Source: Leptodontidium sp. MPI-SDFR-AT-0119
Lineage: Eukaryota > Ascomycota > Leotiomycetes > Helotiales > Leptodontidiaceae
Reading direction: 5' to 3'
Length of the DNA: 64,000 nt
Assembly (NCBI GenBank): GCA_020726505.1
Contig: JAHLEZ010000024.1
Coordinates: 372,001 to 436,000 of the forward strand
Shown here: piece by piece, positions 10,769 through 22,104 of the stretch
Position numbering within the stretch: position 1 is the stretch's first letter
Layout of the letters: every line of letters starts with the position of its first letter
The notes under the pieces: generated by a model
What the model saw: the letters and a program-made list of their open reading frames with translations, nothing else
Databases searched by the model: none
Told to the model about the DNA's origin: nothing
Made by a program: the position numbers and the translations under genes

Positions 10769-10941
10769 TCCGCCCAGATTGCGAACCACCCGCGCTAGCC
10801 GGTTTACTTTTCCGAATGAGGGCTAACTCGACAACGCCACGACACTGATTCGATTATGTTGCTACTGATCAAAATATCTTGTGGAGACTGCTTGTGTTAT
10901 TGGTTTTCATATTTCTAAATCAGGAACGAGAATGCGAACGA

Positions 10942-10948
10942 TATATAA
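10942..10948 (+). promoter_or_regulatory. Candidate TATA box
   Basis: TATATAA about 240 bp before the ATG at 11189, followed by a long C/T-rich leader. Position and sequence only. Confidence 0.35.
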
Positions 10949-11188
10949 GAAGCTGGAGAACCTGCAGTTGCCCTCCTCACTCCGCCATTCATTGATCAGG
11001 GCTATCTGGTGGTACCTACATTGCTTCTCCTCATTTCTATCCTGACTACTCGTCGTTGTATCGGCATCCTTTCACAAGACGAGGCATCTGAATTCTGCCC
11101 TCTCACCTGCAAGTTGCCCTCATCCATCACTTCGCCTTACTTTCTCGTGCATCCTCACCCTTGACTGTGTATCTCCGGCCTTGTGGTT

Positions 11189-12381
11189 ATGGATCCCCCA
11201 ATGGACTACCTCGCCTCGGAGACGCCGACCCACGGAAGCCCTCTTTACTGGGAGGACGAGGCTTGCGAAATCCTTCGGTCCTCTACGAGCGCCGAAGATA
11301 TCCGGCTTGTCTGTTCCTATTTCCCCTTCTAACATTTAGAAACCCCCTTGGACATACTATCTTATCGAAGGACAGAGAACTCCTTGACGGACGTCGATGT
11401 ACTTGGATTGTGCAAAGCGGAGGAGACTCTCAGAAGAATAGTAACAGAATGTAATTCCTGCAGCTGGAATTGGCAATGGAGTCCCCCTTTCGCGTCTTCG
11501 ACAATGGGACCTACTAGAGCTGCCAACGACACGGACAAGGATTTGTTTACATTGGCCTCCAAGGTGACTTTCGTGGCACTGGAAAGACAAGCTTGCGGCC
11601 TTTCATCAAGGGCGGTCGAAGATATCTTTGATGGTCTCACTCATGTACGGCTTCTACTCGAATATCGGTTCAACGAGCTAGGTGTATTAATAGAGGAGTA
11701 TGAAGAAGTCGAGAAAGTATGAGTTATTAAGAACATGAAAGAACAACTTGCTAATTGCTTTACTAGAAGTTGAAGAACCCCTTGGCTCGCTGGATTTTCT
11801 TAACCAGCTTACGGAGCACCGGCAGCTCACCTTGTGTCGCTGACGCCTTCGCACCTATTCTACACCTAATCAAAGAACTGTTTGAGAATCGAGAGCTACC
11901 GCTCATGTTAGTGCTTCAGCGCCTGAAGATTTTGGACGTTTTGTATGAAGATATTCTGGACGGACTTGACCCAAGATGGGACGGCCTCGGCAATGAAGAT
12001 TTCTGCTTCCTCGAAGACGTTACTAACCACACACCTCGGGAACTGGGGGGCCTATTGATTGAAAATGACCTTTCTTGCTCGCAGAAATTGTACCCTAATG
12101 ATTTTCTCGACCCCGCAGAGCTACGGAGCAAATCCCCACAATGGTCAAGCCTGGTTTATACTGTGAGGGCGTGTGCAAAGGCTTATCCTGACTTGGTTTG
12201 GCGTATCGATGAAGCTGTAAAGGTAGGTTTAATCTCTCTCCTGATATTTCTTCGCTAAACTGGCCTCGAATAGGTTCTACTCTATCACAGAAACCTCTTT
12301 TCCGGAATGGCCCTAGTCTACGGCCTCTGCGAAGCAAAGTATCCTCCTGCAGAATGGTGGTGGAGTCAATTCACCCTTTAA
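11189..12381 (+). CDS. Hypothetical protein, multi-exon
   Basis: Clear exons are about 11340-11716, 11767-12222 and 12274-12381, joined by GTATGA...ACTAG and GTAGGT...AATAG introns in phase 0, ending at TAA 12379-12381. The first exon probably starts with MDPPMDYLASETPTHGSPLY at 11189, but its donor could not be fixed. The product is acidic and helical (SSRAVEDIFDGLTHVRLLLE; LFENRELPLMLVLQRLKILD) and ends YPPAEWWWSQFTL. No family recognised; the C-terminal helical stretch is only vaguely RasGEF-like and I do not claim it. Confidence 0.5.
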
Positions 12382-12537
12382 CACATTTGTATGGCTTACT
12401 AGGCAAGAGGTTGGTTACTGAGATTACCCCAACACATTGAAGACGACGCTGGTAATAAGCCAACCGGAGCTGAGAACAAGAGTCCGCGATCTTGTATGAG
12501 GGACTTGCTGGGAACTCTGTTTAAGATGTAATAGAAC

Positions 12538-14140
12538 ATGGCCGGCCGCCCACACACCTCGGATACACTGCCTGAGTACAAAGAAGAGCTCAGCAGAAAG
12601 CAAGTCGACCTAATAGCGGGGGGGTCATGGACGGATGACTCAACAATGGCAGGCAGTGAAGTAGGGCCGAAAAGAGAACACGGTCGAAGCGGGGTTGTGG
12701 GTAGTGTTGCTTCAAACCTTGCGTTGTCTGAATTTGGAAGTCCGGTTCTGCATGTCAACAACCCGAGTCACGCAGACGACCACGACCATACAGAGATTGC
12801 CCTACTAGATGCTTATGACGTAAGGCGTTACCATTTTTTTTTTTTTTCACTCAAATGTTTGTACCGAGGTTGACTTGTTCAGGATTCCGATTTAGATTCC
12901 GCAATAGAGCTCGATCGCAGGTGCGTGGCAACTTCAATATCAAACAGTATCTAACTGACGATCCAGGGATTTAACGACGAGTTTGTCATTAGAAGTCTTG
13001 AAGCCCGTTGAAAGGTATGGCCGCGGCTATCACGGCTATCATGAAGGGAGTGAGTGCAATTTGTTTGACTGTATCTGAAAACGTTGTTAACCACGCATGT
13101 AGAATACCTAATGCCGAATGATGAGCCGGAGCGGGATAGGCTTGGTGAGTATTCACTCCATCGCACTACTCATGTTATTTATTAGAGCTACAGATCTTCA
13201 ACATCGTCTCTTTTGCCTCACTTTAGGTGAAAGTTTACACTTAGCCCGACTTCCGACGATACATCGAGCCCTCGACATAGGCACCGGGACTGGAATTTGG
13301 TCAATAGATTTCGGTAAGTATGCTATCGTCCTTGACAGTTTTATGTTAACCTTGACCCTAGCAGAGAAGCATCCTGATGTCCAGGTTTATGGGGTAGATT
13401 TAAGCCTAATGCAACTAGAATGGTGCGCTTGCTCTCCATGTATATTTTCGAATGAGCTGACTGTCTCCAGGTCACCGCCGAATTGCACATTCGAGATCGA
13501 TGATCTCTCACTTTCGTGGACCTTTGAGTTTCTATTTGACTTTATTTACGGTCGGATGTTGTTCTGCTCTTTCTCCGACCTACTTCACGTTTTCAGGGAA
13601 GCCTTCAAAGCACTGACAGCTGGAGGAGTCATCGAGATGTAGGACCTCATCTTTGAATTTCGAAGTCTTAACGGCTCATTAGAAGGAAGTGCGTTGGAAA
13701 CGTGGGCGAAGAAAGTGAAGGACGCATTTGGATCCAAAGGCATCGACTTGACTTCTGCATCAAGGTATAGGGAATACCTCGAGACTGAGGGATTTGAGGA
13801 CATTCAATAAAAGGATTTCTTTTGGCCAGTGGGCGCATGGCCAAATACTCAAGTCTTCAAGAATTTGGGCCGGTGGTGTCAGGCGAACATCTTGGACATG
13901 CTCTTTGTAATCTCGATCGTCCCATTAACCGAACATCAACAGCACAGTATGTCTGAGGAAGCGGTCCAGTTGCTCCTGACACAGGTACGGGAGGACCTCC
14001 GTGATCCAAACATCCATGCTTATCTCCAAATGTAAGTACGTTTACCATGTGTGGATTGTGGGTTCCGGCTAATATAAACCTGCAGTGTTGTTGTCCACGG
14101 CCGAAAGCCAAGACCGGATATTTTAGGGGTTGAGATATAA
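12538..14140 (+). pseudogene. LaeA-like SAM-dependent methyltransferase, two nonsense codons
   Basis: Eight exons can be traced in phase: 12538-12819, 12883-12920, 12967-13049, 13103-13144, 13194-13313, 13362-13422, 13471-14031 and 14086-14140, for 413 residues. Motif I is ALDIGTGTGIWSIDFG, followed by the DLS acidic motif and PPNCTFEIDD. The end (NIHAYLQ then VVVHGRKPRP) matches the class-I methyltransferase family that includes the fungal secondary-metabolism regulator LaeA. Two in-frame stops interrupt exon 7: TAG at 13640-13642 where IELQ-type Gln is normal, and TAA at 13808-13810 after EDIQ. Both fit C-to-T change in CAG/CAA. Splice sites and frame are otherwise intact, so inactivation is recent, or the protein is truncated. 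Confidence 0.82.
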
Positions 14141-14880
14141 CAGATGATCGAGTACAAACAGCACCACAATATCTTGTGTAATTATGTAAAATATACCTTT
14201 CATATGAGATTGATGTTTACCGCGCTCCCTGTTCGTGCGATCTGAGGAAGGAAGGAGAGGACCAGGCGTCGGAACCTTCATTGGGTGTTTTGCTGCCGAG
14301 AGGGGAATAGGAGCCGTGTTGACCAGGCCAATTGGAACTGCGGGGTTGTGATTCTGATTTCTAGTACGTTTTGTGGCGCTGGTGGCTTCCAAGGGTCGGA
14401 TAGGTATCAGCAGCCTTGCCTTACTGGCCGTTTGCCTTATCTGAGGGCTTAAATAAAGCCCTTACTCCCTCCGTCAAATATCCTGCTTGAATCGTCTATC
14501 TTTCTTCTCCTTTCCAGGATATCCGCCGGCCTCCAATTCTATTAGTTATTGAGCACAGAGAATCGGGCAGTTATCTCTGCACCCTCGAGGTCTGCAGAAC
14601 CTTCGGAGCGAGGGTGGGCAAGATGTCGTTTTCTGGACAAGGGTGGCATCAATTATCCAATGATTCGGGGCTCTAATCAATGGCCCTTGCCAGAATCTTC
14701 CTATCCGATCAAACATTAACATATAAACTGTAGGTTTCTCCAGCTCATTTAGATTTCTTTGCATCGGTATCGATGGGAGTTCGTATATTCTCTCTTGTAA
14801 CGCACTTAGAGAACTTCAAAGGGCATTATTTAAAGCCTTCTCCTCTCAAGTCCGAGCTTTATCCTTCATTCGCAAGCAAA
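14141..14880. other. Intergenic region, source of a downstream duplicated segment
   Basis: No gene seen. Roughly 14640-14880 is the upstream flank of the small Cys-rich gene and has a decayed second copy near 20055-20300. Confidence 0.5.
14827..14834 (+). promoter_or_regulatory. Candidate TATA-like box
   Basis: TATTTAAA 47 bp upstream of the ATG at 14881, followed by CCTTCTCCTCTCAAG, a C/T-rich start region. This would give a very short leader. Confidence 0.35.
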
Positions 14881-15187
14881 ATGTGCGATTACACACAAGT
14901 CGAGTATCGGTGCGGCCATCGTCGTTATACCGTCAGAGCATGGTGCACTAATTACGAGACGACACATCGGCGGTGTCTACCATTCGTAGTAGCCGTCGAA
15001 TACAGGTAGGTTGTTCAAGAACGCTAGTGACTTATATATACTAACGATCTTCCTAGAATCAATGAAAGATGTGGTGGGTTTACTTTGGCAAACCTGTTTT
15101 TATTATTTGCTGATTCTTTCTGCCGTAGGGGACTGTCGTGCCCCAGTAATAGAACCGAGCTGGATGAACGCCCTGACCCGGGACTAG
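14881..15187 (+). CDS. Small Cys-rich protein, 66 aa, three exons
   Basis: Exons 14881-15005, 15057-15073 (17 nt) and 15129-15187 join in phase through GTAGGT...CTAACG...CCTAG and GTGGGT...CGTAG introns, ending at TAG. The product begins MCDYTQVEYRCGHRRYTVRA and carries CGH, WC, a lone Cys and a final RCGDCR pair, so six or seven Cys plus His could bind zinc. No signal peptide. The pattern is familiar to me as a short uncharacterised family in leotiomycetes (memory, not checked). The middle micro-exon and intact splice sites show it escaped the decay that hit both neighbours. A degraded copy lies at about 20.2 kb. Confidence 0.72.
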
Positions 15188-15921
15188 GCCAGGAAGGCTT
15201 GACTTACAATACCGAATGTGGGACGAATTTTGCGAGGGGGGGAACAGTCATGGGCTGGTTTCCATGTACTCCAGTTACGTTGAAGAGGAGATGGAGAAAA
15301 GAAGGATCTCGAATTATCGTCAAGTGGCATCTGAGAGGGTAGAAGATGGGTGATCGATATCTGAGTTGTATATAGCATCTACATATGCGGTACCATCTGA
15401 TGTAGCCAATACAGTCTTCTGCGACCTTACTGCTTCGTGATAGTGATAGTCTAGGGATAATCACGTGATATCATATTATCCAGGGAGGTCATTGGAAACC
15501 AGAAGCCGCACGGAGTTGCATGTGGAGCTTCGGGGATTACCAAAATCTCCTATACGTTGATACAATTGAACACCTTTCCTCGCCCCTTAATCGTATTCGA
15601 CATAATAATTGGGGATTTTTCCTCGTGTCGTTTAAGCTTCTGTCAAACCTGTGTCTCACAGAAAAATTTTCCTGCTTCTTTAAAGTCAATAACGTGCAAT
15701 AGCTCTAGAATGTTTTCCTTCTAGAAGCTAGAGACGGGCGCGGGAATCTGCACATAAACCTCACCAAGAACCGCTACTCGCTCACATTGTCGTCCATCTA
15801 GCGTTTTCAACGTGCATCCAAGCGACCGGAGCCCGCGCCAGTGTTTGCGTTGCCTACCTTCTACTATCTTTCTTACGTTGAATCACTAAACATTTGTTGC
15901 TAGCCCCCCTCAGCCTCCTTA
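15188..15921. other. Intergenic region
   Basis: No supported gene. It includes the presumed promoter of the Zn2Cys6 regulator; short frames near 15520-15700 look random. Confidence 0.45.
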
Positions 15922-18551
15922 ATGTCGATGCATTCTACAAATGCAATGCAAGGAGGTCGGCTAGCCGAACCTCGTTTGCCTTTTATAGCTCCAAGGCAGC
16001 AGGTTCCGCCATCCTCTCTTCAGCCTAGGCTTATATCATCAAGCAATCCTCCTCCAGAAAGTCGAAGAAGTAGGATCCCGCCACGATCTAAAAGTGGTTG
16101 CTGGTATGTGCTAGTACCGCCCGGTCTGACACTTCTGCTGACTGGAAATTCTAGGACCTGTCGTACTCGCAGTACCTCCCTCCCGTCCTTCTATAAACTT
16201 CCGCAATAACTAACACCACCGGTAGAGGTGAAATGCGACGAAACAAGACTAGTATGTGGAGTACGTCGATATTCGATTAACATATGGGTGTTTGAGCTGA
16301 CTAGGTCATAGCAATGCGTGCGCCTTGGTCACACCTGGTAACCCTCTCGTGTTTTTACACGTCTTCAAAGACGCTGATAGATTCATAAGTGATTATAACC
16401 CAAGAGTTTCTTTTAAAGACGATACACTTAGAATCCTAGAACGAACACAGTAAGTTTCTACTACCGGAAGTCATGTTTGGGATCGTACGTGATTTCTTCT
16501 TTACTTTGTAGACACGCCAAAGTTGATTAACGCAGCAAATGCACAAGACTAGGAACCAAAAGCTCGAGTATTAGAAGATACGTTGCCTCTATTTTTAACA
16601 CTGATAACCGATGATGAGCGAGAGAGAAAAGTAGAGTCGTAAGATCCTGGAATATTTGTGGTCGTTGTAAACTTGACAAGCTTCGCGGATTTGCCTGAAT
16701 ATCGAGATGAAAGCATAGAGAGTATACGACGAAGATCTGGGTATTCGGAACATAATGGCGATAATTATGAGCAAAATTCGCTATCTAGCAGCCTAGTCGA
16801 AGAGGCAGATGATCCGAACGTGAGTCTTGCCTGCACTTGAATCTGTGTGAGGTGCACTTTAGACATGTAATGTCTTGTGGATTCTCAGATATATCGAATA
16901 GGTAACTCGTACTGATATTCTAACCGATAGGTGGTAATTCTCAAGACTTTTGAAGATCCCTTTCGGACTGCACCTACGCAAGTCCCTTTTCGACCGGCTG
17001 TAATGCCAATAGCACCTGCAAAGTCGAATTTGCCTCGCTCTAACACGGTGTCTCTTCTAGATGCTGCTCGTCGGGGAGGAAAGGATGCAGATCTGTTATA
17101 ACATTACCGAACGGCTATTTCGCCACAGATTATAAGGATTGGGAAGTCACAGGGAGATGAGGATATGTTTGAAGTCTAAGCTCGACAATACCCACTAGTC
17201 AGTTAGAACATCCTGTCTAGGGGTAACTTACTGATACAAAGTAGCTTTTCTACGCAATAATGGCACTTTCCGCTCTGAGTATAGCACACAAGAAAGGCTC
17301 TCACAATGCAAATGCCTTGGAGTATTATCAGCAAGTCATTCTAGCTTTACAGACAATAGTATAAAGCTCCTAAGATTCCTACGTACGTGCACCTCCCTTT
17401 CGCTGCTCTTGGAATTCATCAGTGGCTTTATATTCAAATCATAACTCCTCAATTTTAAGCGGCGAAACGCGACTAATGTTAATTTTGCTCCAGTCTGACG
17501 GCGCCTTGTTGACGCATCTGATCTTACTACTCTATGAAATTGTAGCGCGTGAATTAAACATGTGGCAGCATCACTGCGATGCGCTTCTACGGATCATTTC
17601 TATGCGACGACAATTGCGTAATGTTGACCATTACGACTTTATTATATGGATAATCTACTATATAGATGTCTATACGGTTTTGAGTGTAAGTAGAACAGGC
17701 ATGTTTGTTGAAGTCGTCCTTAAGTAAAATATGTTACCTTCACTAGAACGACGCTTGCTACTAACTAGGGCCGATCAGCCGCCACTTATTTACCCTGAAG
17801 AACAGGCATACTTCCCGACAGTGATAAATATTAACTAAGAGATCATCTTGATTACACTGCAAGTTAGTCGTCTAGGCAAAGCCTTGAGAGTAGAGACTAG
17901 TCACTAATATTTTGGGAGTGCTATTCTCGATAACCCACGGATTGTGGACCGACATAACCGCATCTAGAGTTTGTAAAAACTGATTCTTGATTCTAAGATA
18001 AAATGGAGGTCTTAATTTCCGGACTATTGGACGTGGTTAAGAACTCTAGAAACACTCCCTCTTAGGGTCTTTGAATGGGTAGAGCATGTGCGTTGTATCA
18101 AACTCGGCCAGAAAATGCCGCTAAAACTTTATAGTTATACCTTCTATTTCGAGTGTGTATACTCTATACACACACTAGTATGTACTCAGGGCAGCTAAAC
18201 GACTTAGAGCCCGATACTGAAGCCTAGATTAATGCCTGCTGCGTGGAAATCCTCTACGCGGCTAGTGTAATTCTCTCCAAGGAACGGTTCGATATGTGGT
18301 TTATCGTGTTCCCGCTTTTTATGGCGGGCTTTTGTACACGAAATTCGGCGGAGAAAGAGACGGCTCTGAGGTTTATGATCGAAGTCGAGAAGCACGGGTA
18401 TAGAGGAAGCACCGACAATATATAGAAGCTCTTGCAAACAATTTATGAGAAGCAACACTTTACAGTCATGTAGACAGGCAATTCGAACTCGGTAGATTAA
18501 ATAGATGAGATGGAGCGGAGTAGGCAACGGCTTATTATATACGGCTTATGA
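15922..18551 (+). pseudogene. Zn2Cys6 / Fungal_trans_2 transcription factor, heavily decayed
   Basis: First exons splice in phase (15922-16103, 16155-16171, 16226-16260, 16312-16337, then from 16390). They restore a zinc cluster: SGCWTCRTRKVKC, then DETRLVCGQC and HTCDYNPRVSFKDD, i.e. C-x2-C-x6-C-x6-C-x2-C. The body matches the C-terminal regulatory domain (PF11951 type): FVVVVNL near 16650; AIMALSALSIAHKKGSHNAN near 17260; SDGALLTHLILLLYEIVARE near 17490; RFDMWFIVFPLFMAGF near 18285. Many stops interrupt it (for example after AQD and VES, before EIILIT, and in RGSTDNI*KLLQT), mostly TAG where Gln is expected, plus at least one probable frameshift after the DNA-binding exons. Non-functional. 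Confidence 0.85.
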
Positions 18552-19111
18552 GGGTAGTTTGTGGGATATGTGCGTGGGGAATTATAGAGTCCTTAGTAAC
18601 TAGGTTTCGGGGAAGACCGAGAAAGAGGCTAATTAGCCGTTTAAATTTGGGGGTAGACGAAGATTGATCTCTAGCTCTTGGATAAGGTGTAGATGTTAGT
18701 GAGTGATATGATTAAGAGACGTGAGAATCTATGTCATGAAACTAGGTGTGGAGGGTACGGGTGTGGAGGATACTGAGGGTTCTATATATGTGGGCGCTAG
18801 CCTAGTTTTCATTAGAGATTTACTACTCGTTCTTATCAGAGATTTAATGTAACGTTCATTTGCACGCTAATATTACCGAAGTTCGAAAAGGAATCCACTT
18901 ACAAGATGAGTGCCTTATTCTTTTTGCCTAATAGTATGAATCGCGTTGTGGCTCCTGAACATTGTAGCTCTGGGTCGTGCTCGTTGGATGATAATAGTAG
19001 GTCAATCCCCTATTGTCCTATTCTCTCGCGAAAGGCTCGGTCGAGTCTTATGTGCTTGATAAGTCGGCATAAAGAGTCGAAGAGTCGCTTAAAATCTCCC
19101 TGAGTCTCACA

Positions 19112-19770
19112 ATGGAGTCTCCGTATCTGTTATCTGCTTCTACTAACTTCGATGATCTTAAGCTTGCTGAAACTTCTCTTAAATCTTTCGAAAACAATCC
19201 TCTTGTTTACCTTACATATCCTCAAGGCGTTTCCAAAGAAGTGATAAACTTCCATCACAAAAGCCATATCCAGTTTACTAAAGAAGAAGAGGTCGAGTTG
19301 ATTAAAGTTGTGGCAAACAACTTACTTGGCAAGCCAACTATAGCTTTAGGAATCCTTTTCTATGGGCTAAAACCGCTAAAGAAAAAGCTAAGGCTTCCCG
19401 ACGATGCGGATTTCGGGTTCCTAAATAAGCTCAGAGAGTAGACAAAGCGACATACGGAAAAGTTTTATCGTAAAAATGAGGATATTAGTTAGTTTTGTAA
19501 TCCACATCTAGAATTGCAGCTAATAGATCGTAAAGTGTTACACCTTACGGGTGTATTACCGGAGCATTAGAGAAAGGGGATCGGCTAGATGATAAGGAAA
19601 TATGTATTGAACTAAGTAGAGCAAAGATAAAAGAGAGTGTTTTTACAGGCTACTCCTAAGAGTAGACCTTTATACTTAAAGCTTGGATTTGGGTTAAAAG
19701 TAGAAGTAAGTGTTGATCTGAAGGAATTTAGGAAGGAAAGAATATATATTCAAAGCACTATGATTTAGGA
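19112..19770 (+). pseudogene. GNAT-type N-acetyltransferase, decayed
   Basis: An intact 109-codon N-terminal frame (MESPYLLSASTNFDDLKLAE) is followed in the same frame by stops and then an acetyl-CoA-binding signature: TGVLPEH*RKGIG*MIRKYV (the stops replace Gln in the usual Q/RxxGxG loop), then ATPKSRPLYLKLGFG and VEVSVDLKEF. This order is typical of fungal GNAT proteins. Stops are TAG/TAA at Gln-like positions. The family transfers acetyl groups to amines; the substrate here is unknown. Confidence 0.65.
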
Positions 19771-20054
19771 TCTATATAAGCCACAAACAAGGGATGTCAA
19801 TGTTCACGGGGCTTGAGGCGGGTCGACTGAGTGGAGTGAAATTGGATAGATAAAGATAGGGACTTAGATGTGGAGGTGGTACTCCTTCTGGGAATATCTT
19901 AAGCTTTAAATAATTCATTAGCTTTTTATATTAATATGTCCTAGGCTAATACATTCACAAACTGAGAGAATGCTAATAAAACATGAGACTTGCTTTAATT
20001 ATATCTAGGTCCAAACGCAACTAATGCTTTATATTAATGTACCCTGGCGTGGCG

Positions 20055-20300
20055 CAATTTGATCGTTTCCGTGATTCGAGGCTCTAATCAATTCCCTTTG
20101 CCCAGATCCTCCCACATTCAGACCCCTTTTCACTCCGGTATCAATAGGAGATCGTATATGCCCCTCCTGCAACGTACTTAAACTCCCCCAGGTTCGAGTT
20201 TCATCCTTCATTCACAAGCAGAGAATATGCAACTACACACAAGTCGGTTTGAGTGCGGCTATTGTCGTTATACGGTCATATCGGAAGGATATTGCCATCC
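20055..20300 (+). pseudogene. Decayed second copy of the 66-aa Cys-rich gene and its promoter
   Basis: The stretch resembles 14660-14950 in order: GATTCGAGGCTCTAATCAAT against GATTCGGGGCTCTAATCAAT, then CGGTATCAATAGGAGATCGT against CGGTATCGATGGGAGTTCGT, then a start region with ACTACACACAAGTCGGTTTG and GTGCGGCTATTGTCGTTATA. Homology is lost soon after the first 60 coding bases. The coding frame is broken and splice sites are not kept. Confidence 0.62.
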
Positions 20301-21279
20301 GGGAATTCTTTGATTTCGTGTCCGGCTGACCTAGGCGACTCTTACCAGACTAGTCTGGCACCGCTCAATCGGAGAAGGAAGGACGAGGAGTCCAAAGTCG
20401 CTTGAACGTTCCCCGCCACCCTCTAAGAAGATAAATATAGCGCGGGGTTTCATTCTCTCCCTAAGCAATCTCAGCCACGTTAATTGCAAGGCCCATATCT
20501 TAGGCTTACTATAGATACAGGCCTTAAATAGAGGCAGTATCGTTGGCAAAGCGCCTCTAGGTCAATTCTTTCAAGCGCAGGTCTTAATGCGAAATAAGCC
20601 GTAAGATATTGTTGCATCCTAAACTACTTCTTCGGCGTACGATCTATATAAGACCCATTTGAGTATTCGTAGTAGGTTCCAGATGTATGCAGAGTTTGGT
20701 CGACATGGGCTGACAACCAGCGGCAGTGAATTAGTAGGAAACGCTATGATGGACTTAGGGATATTGTAGCTGGCTTCATTTTGAATGCCCTATAAATTCA
20801 CTTGAGACGGAGTTCACAAATTGTACCACGATTCAAGACTAAGTGAGAATCTGGAGAAATTTAGTGCTGTCCATACAAACTCTACATTTCCTTTATTATC
20901 CCAAAATGAATATTCCAGTCTAACAGACAAGAAGAGTAGCGACTAGACCTAAGACCAGTAAACTCCAAACGCAGTAGGACAACGATTGACGTTCTCTCAT
21001 CGCCATCCAGTGGAATCAGAGACGGTATAGATAGATTAAGTTGTACGACGTGGCCAGAAGGGATTCTCGAATCGCCCGATTGTCGCTACGAAGGAAGCCT
21101 CTACATACACGTTTTAGGCTTTGGTAGACGTTCAAGAGCTATCTAGCAAGACATTAGTAACTGACGTAGCATAGCCTAGAATACTACATGAGGCTTACAT
21201 CCGGCAGTTCCAACTGAATTACTTGAGGCCCGAGCGCTGGAGATATTGCCGTAGAGCCTTGAATCTTCCGTAGTGCGCT
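20301..21279. other. Decayed non-coding stretch
   Basis: No recognisable gene. Composition shows the same excess of TAG/CTA as the surrounding pseudogenes, so it may be unrecognisable old coding sequence. Confidence 0.4.
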
Positions 21280-21699
21280 TTAGCGATATACTGATTTCCT
21301 GGCTTTACTCAATAGAACACATGCCTCTTCACCTTTTTGATTACATCGGGTTTTCTTCTTGCGGCACTGATTACAAGCCTTTTTAGCACGAGGAGGTAAG
21401 CCCGACTGATTTTCTTCCAGATATGTAGAGTTAGTGAAGTGGTTCATCATCGAGATGCCGTCAGTCTTTGAGTTAATAGTTTGTGCTAGTGGTAAGCTAT
21501 AGTTAAGATAGATAGGAGACATGACATTACTAGGCCATGTGCCGCTAGGTATAAGCGGTATACTGTTAATAGAGAAGAGGGTGTTAATAGGTGAATATTG
21601 ATCATCAGGTAGATTATCGTTGAAGTAAGGAGAGAAATCGAAAGTGTCTAGCCATTTGTCGCTGGGAAGAGATAGCCTTTTGACCGCATTCGAAGACAT
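21280..21699 (-). pseudogene. Truncated Zn2Cys6 regulator fragment, 139 codons
   Basis: Open frame starting MSSNAVKRLSLPSDKWLDTF with a late zinc-cluster start: KKACNQCRKKKTRCNQKGEE, then ACVLLSKARK and a stop. C-x2-C-x6-C-x6-C is present but the last two Cys-containing positions (usually PCxxC) are missing or lie beyond a lost intron (a GTAAAG follows). The cluster sits at the C-terminal end of a 100-residue acidic/polar lead, as in some fungal activators. Probably the 5' remnant of a larger decayed gene. Confidence 0.5.
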
Positions 21700-21989
21700 T
21701 AAGTAGAATAGTGAAAGTGATAATATTAGGATGAAGAAATTATCTAAGAAAACGAAGGAAAGGGATTTTAGGTGACGCTTTTATACTTGTAGCTAGGTAT
21801 AAACCGTGCCCTTATAGATAATTACTATGCTAACAATAGACGACGTCATCTCGACGAGAGGCGTTTGTAAGGACAAATATTGGGACCATGGGAGGCGAAG
21901 AATGACAGGCCTGTAGAGAAGTAAGTATTTAAAGAATACGAGGCCGAGAATGAGAGGCGTTTGTAGGAGCAGATAACTTGTGTTGTTAA

Positions 21990-22104
21990 AAGAGACCACC
22001 TGGCTAAAGAGACCACCTCGCTAAAGAGACAACCTCGCTAAAGAGACAACCTCGCTAAAGAGACAACCTCGCCAAAGAGACCACCCCGCAAAAGAGACTA
22101 CCTA
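21990..22104. repeat. 17-bp tandem array, about 6.5 copies
   Basis: Unit AAAGAGACCACCTCGCT (with ACAACC, CACCCC and CTACC variants) repeats head to tail. Between copies most changes are transitions. A related 17-bp array lies at 27477-27567. Such reiterated ends occur in some fungal DNA transposons, but no matching inverted end is seen nearby. Confidence 0.8.

Noticed and set aside
12095..12761. Minus-strand frames of 80 and 120 codons opposite the gene at 11189-12381 and the methyltransferase
   Set aside because: They overlap well-spliced plus-strand exons and have no domain or codon support.
21990..22104. CRISPR array
   Set aside because: The 17-bp units are contiguous with no spacers, and the window is eukaryotic.
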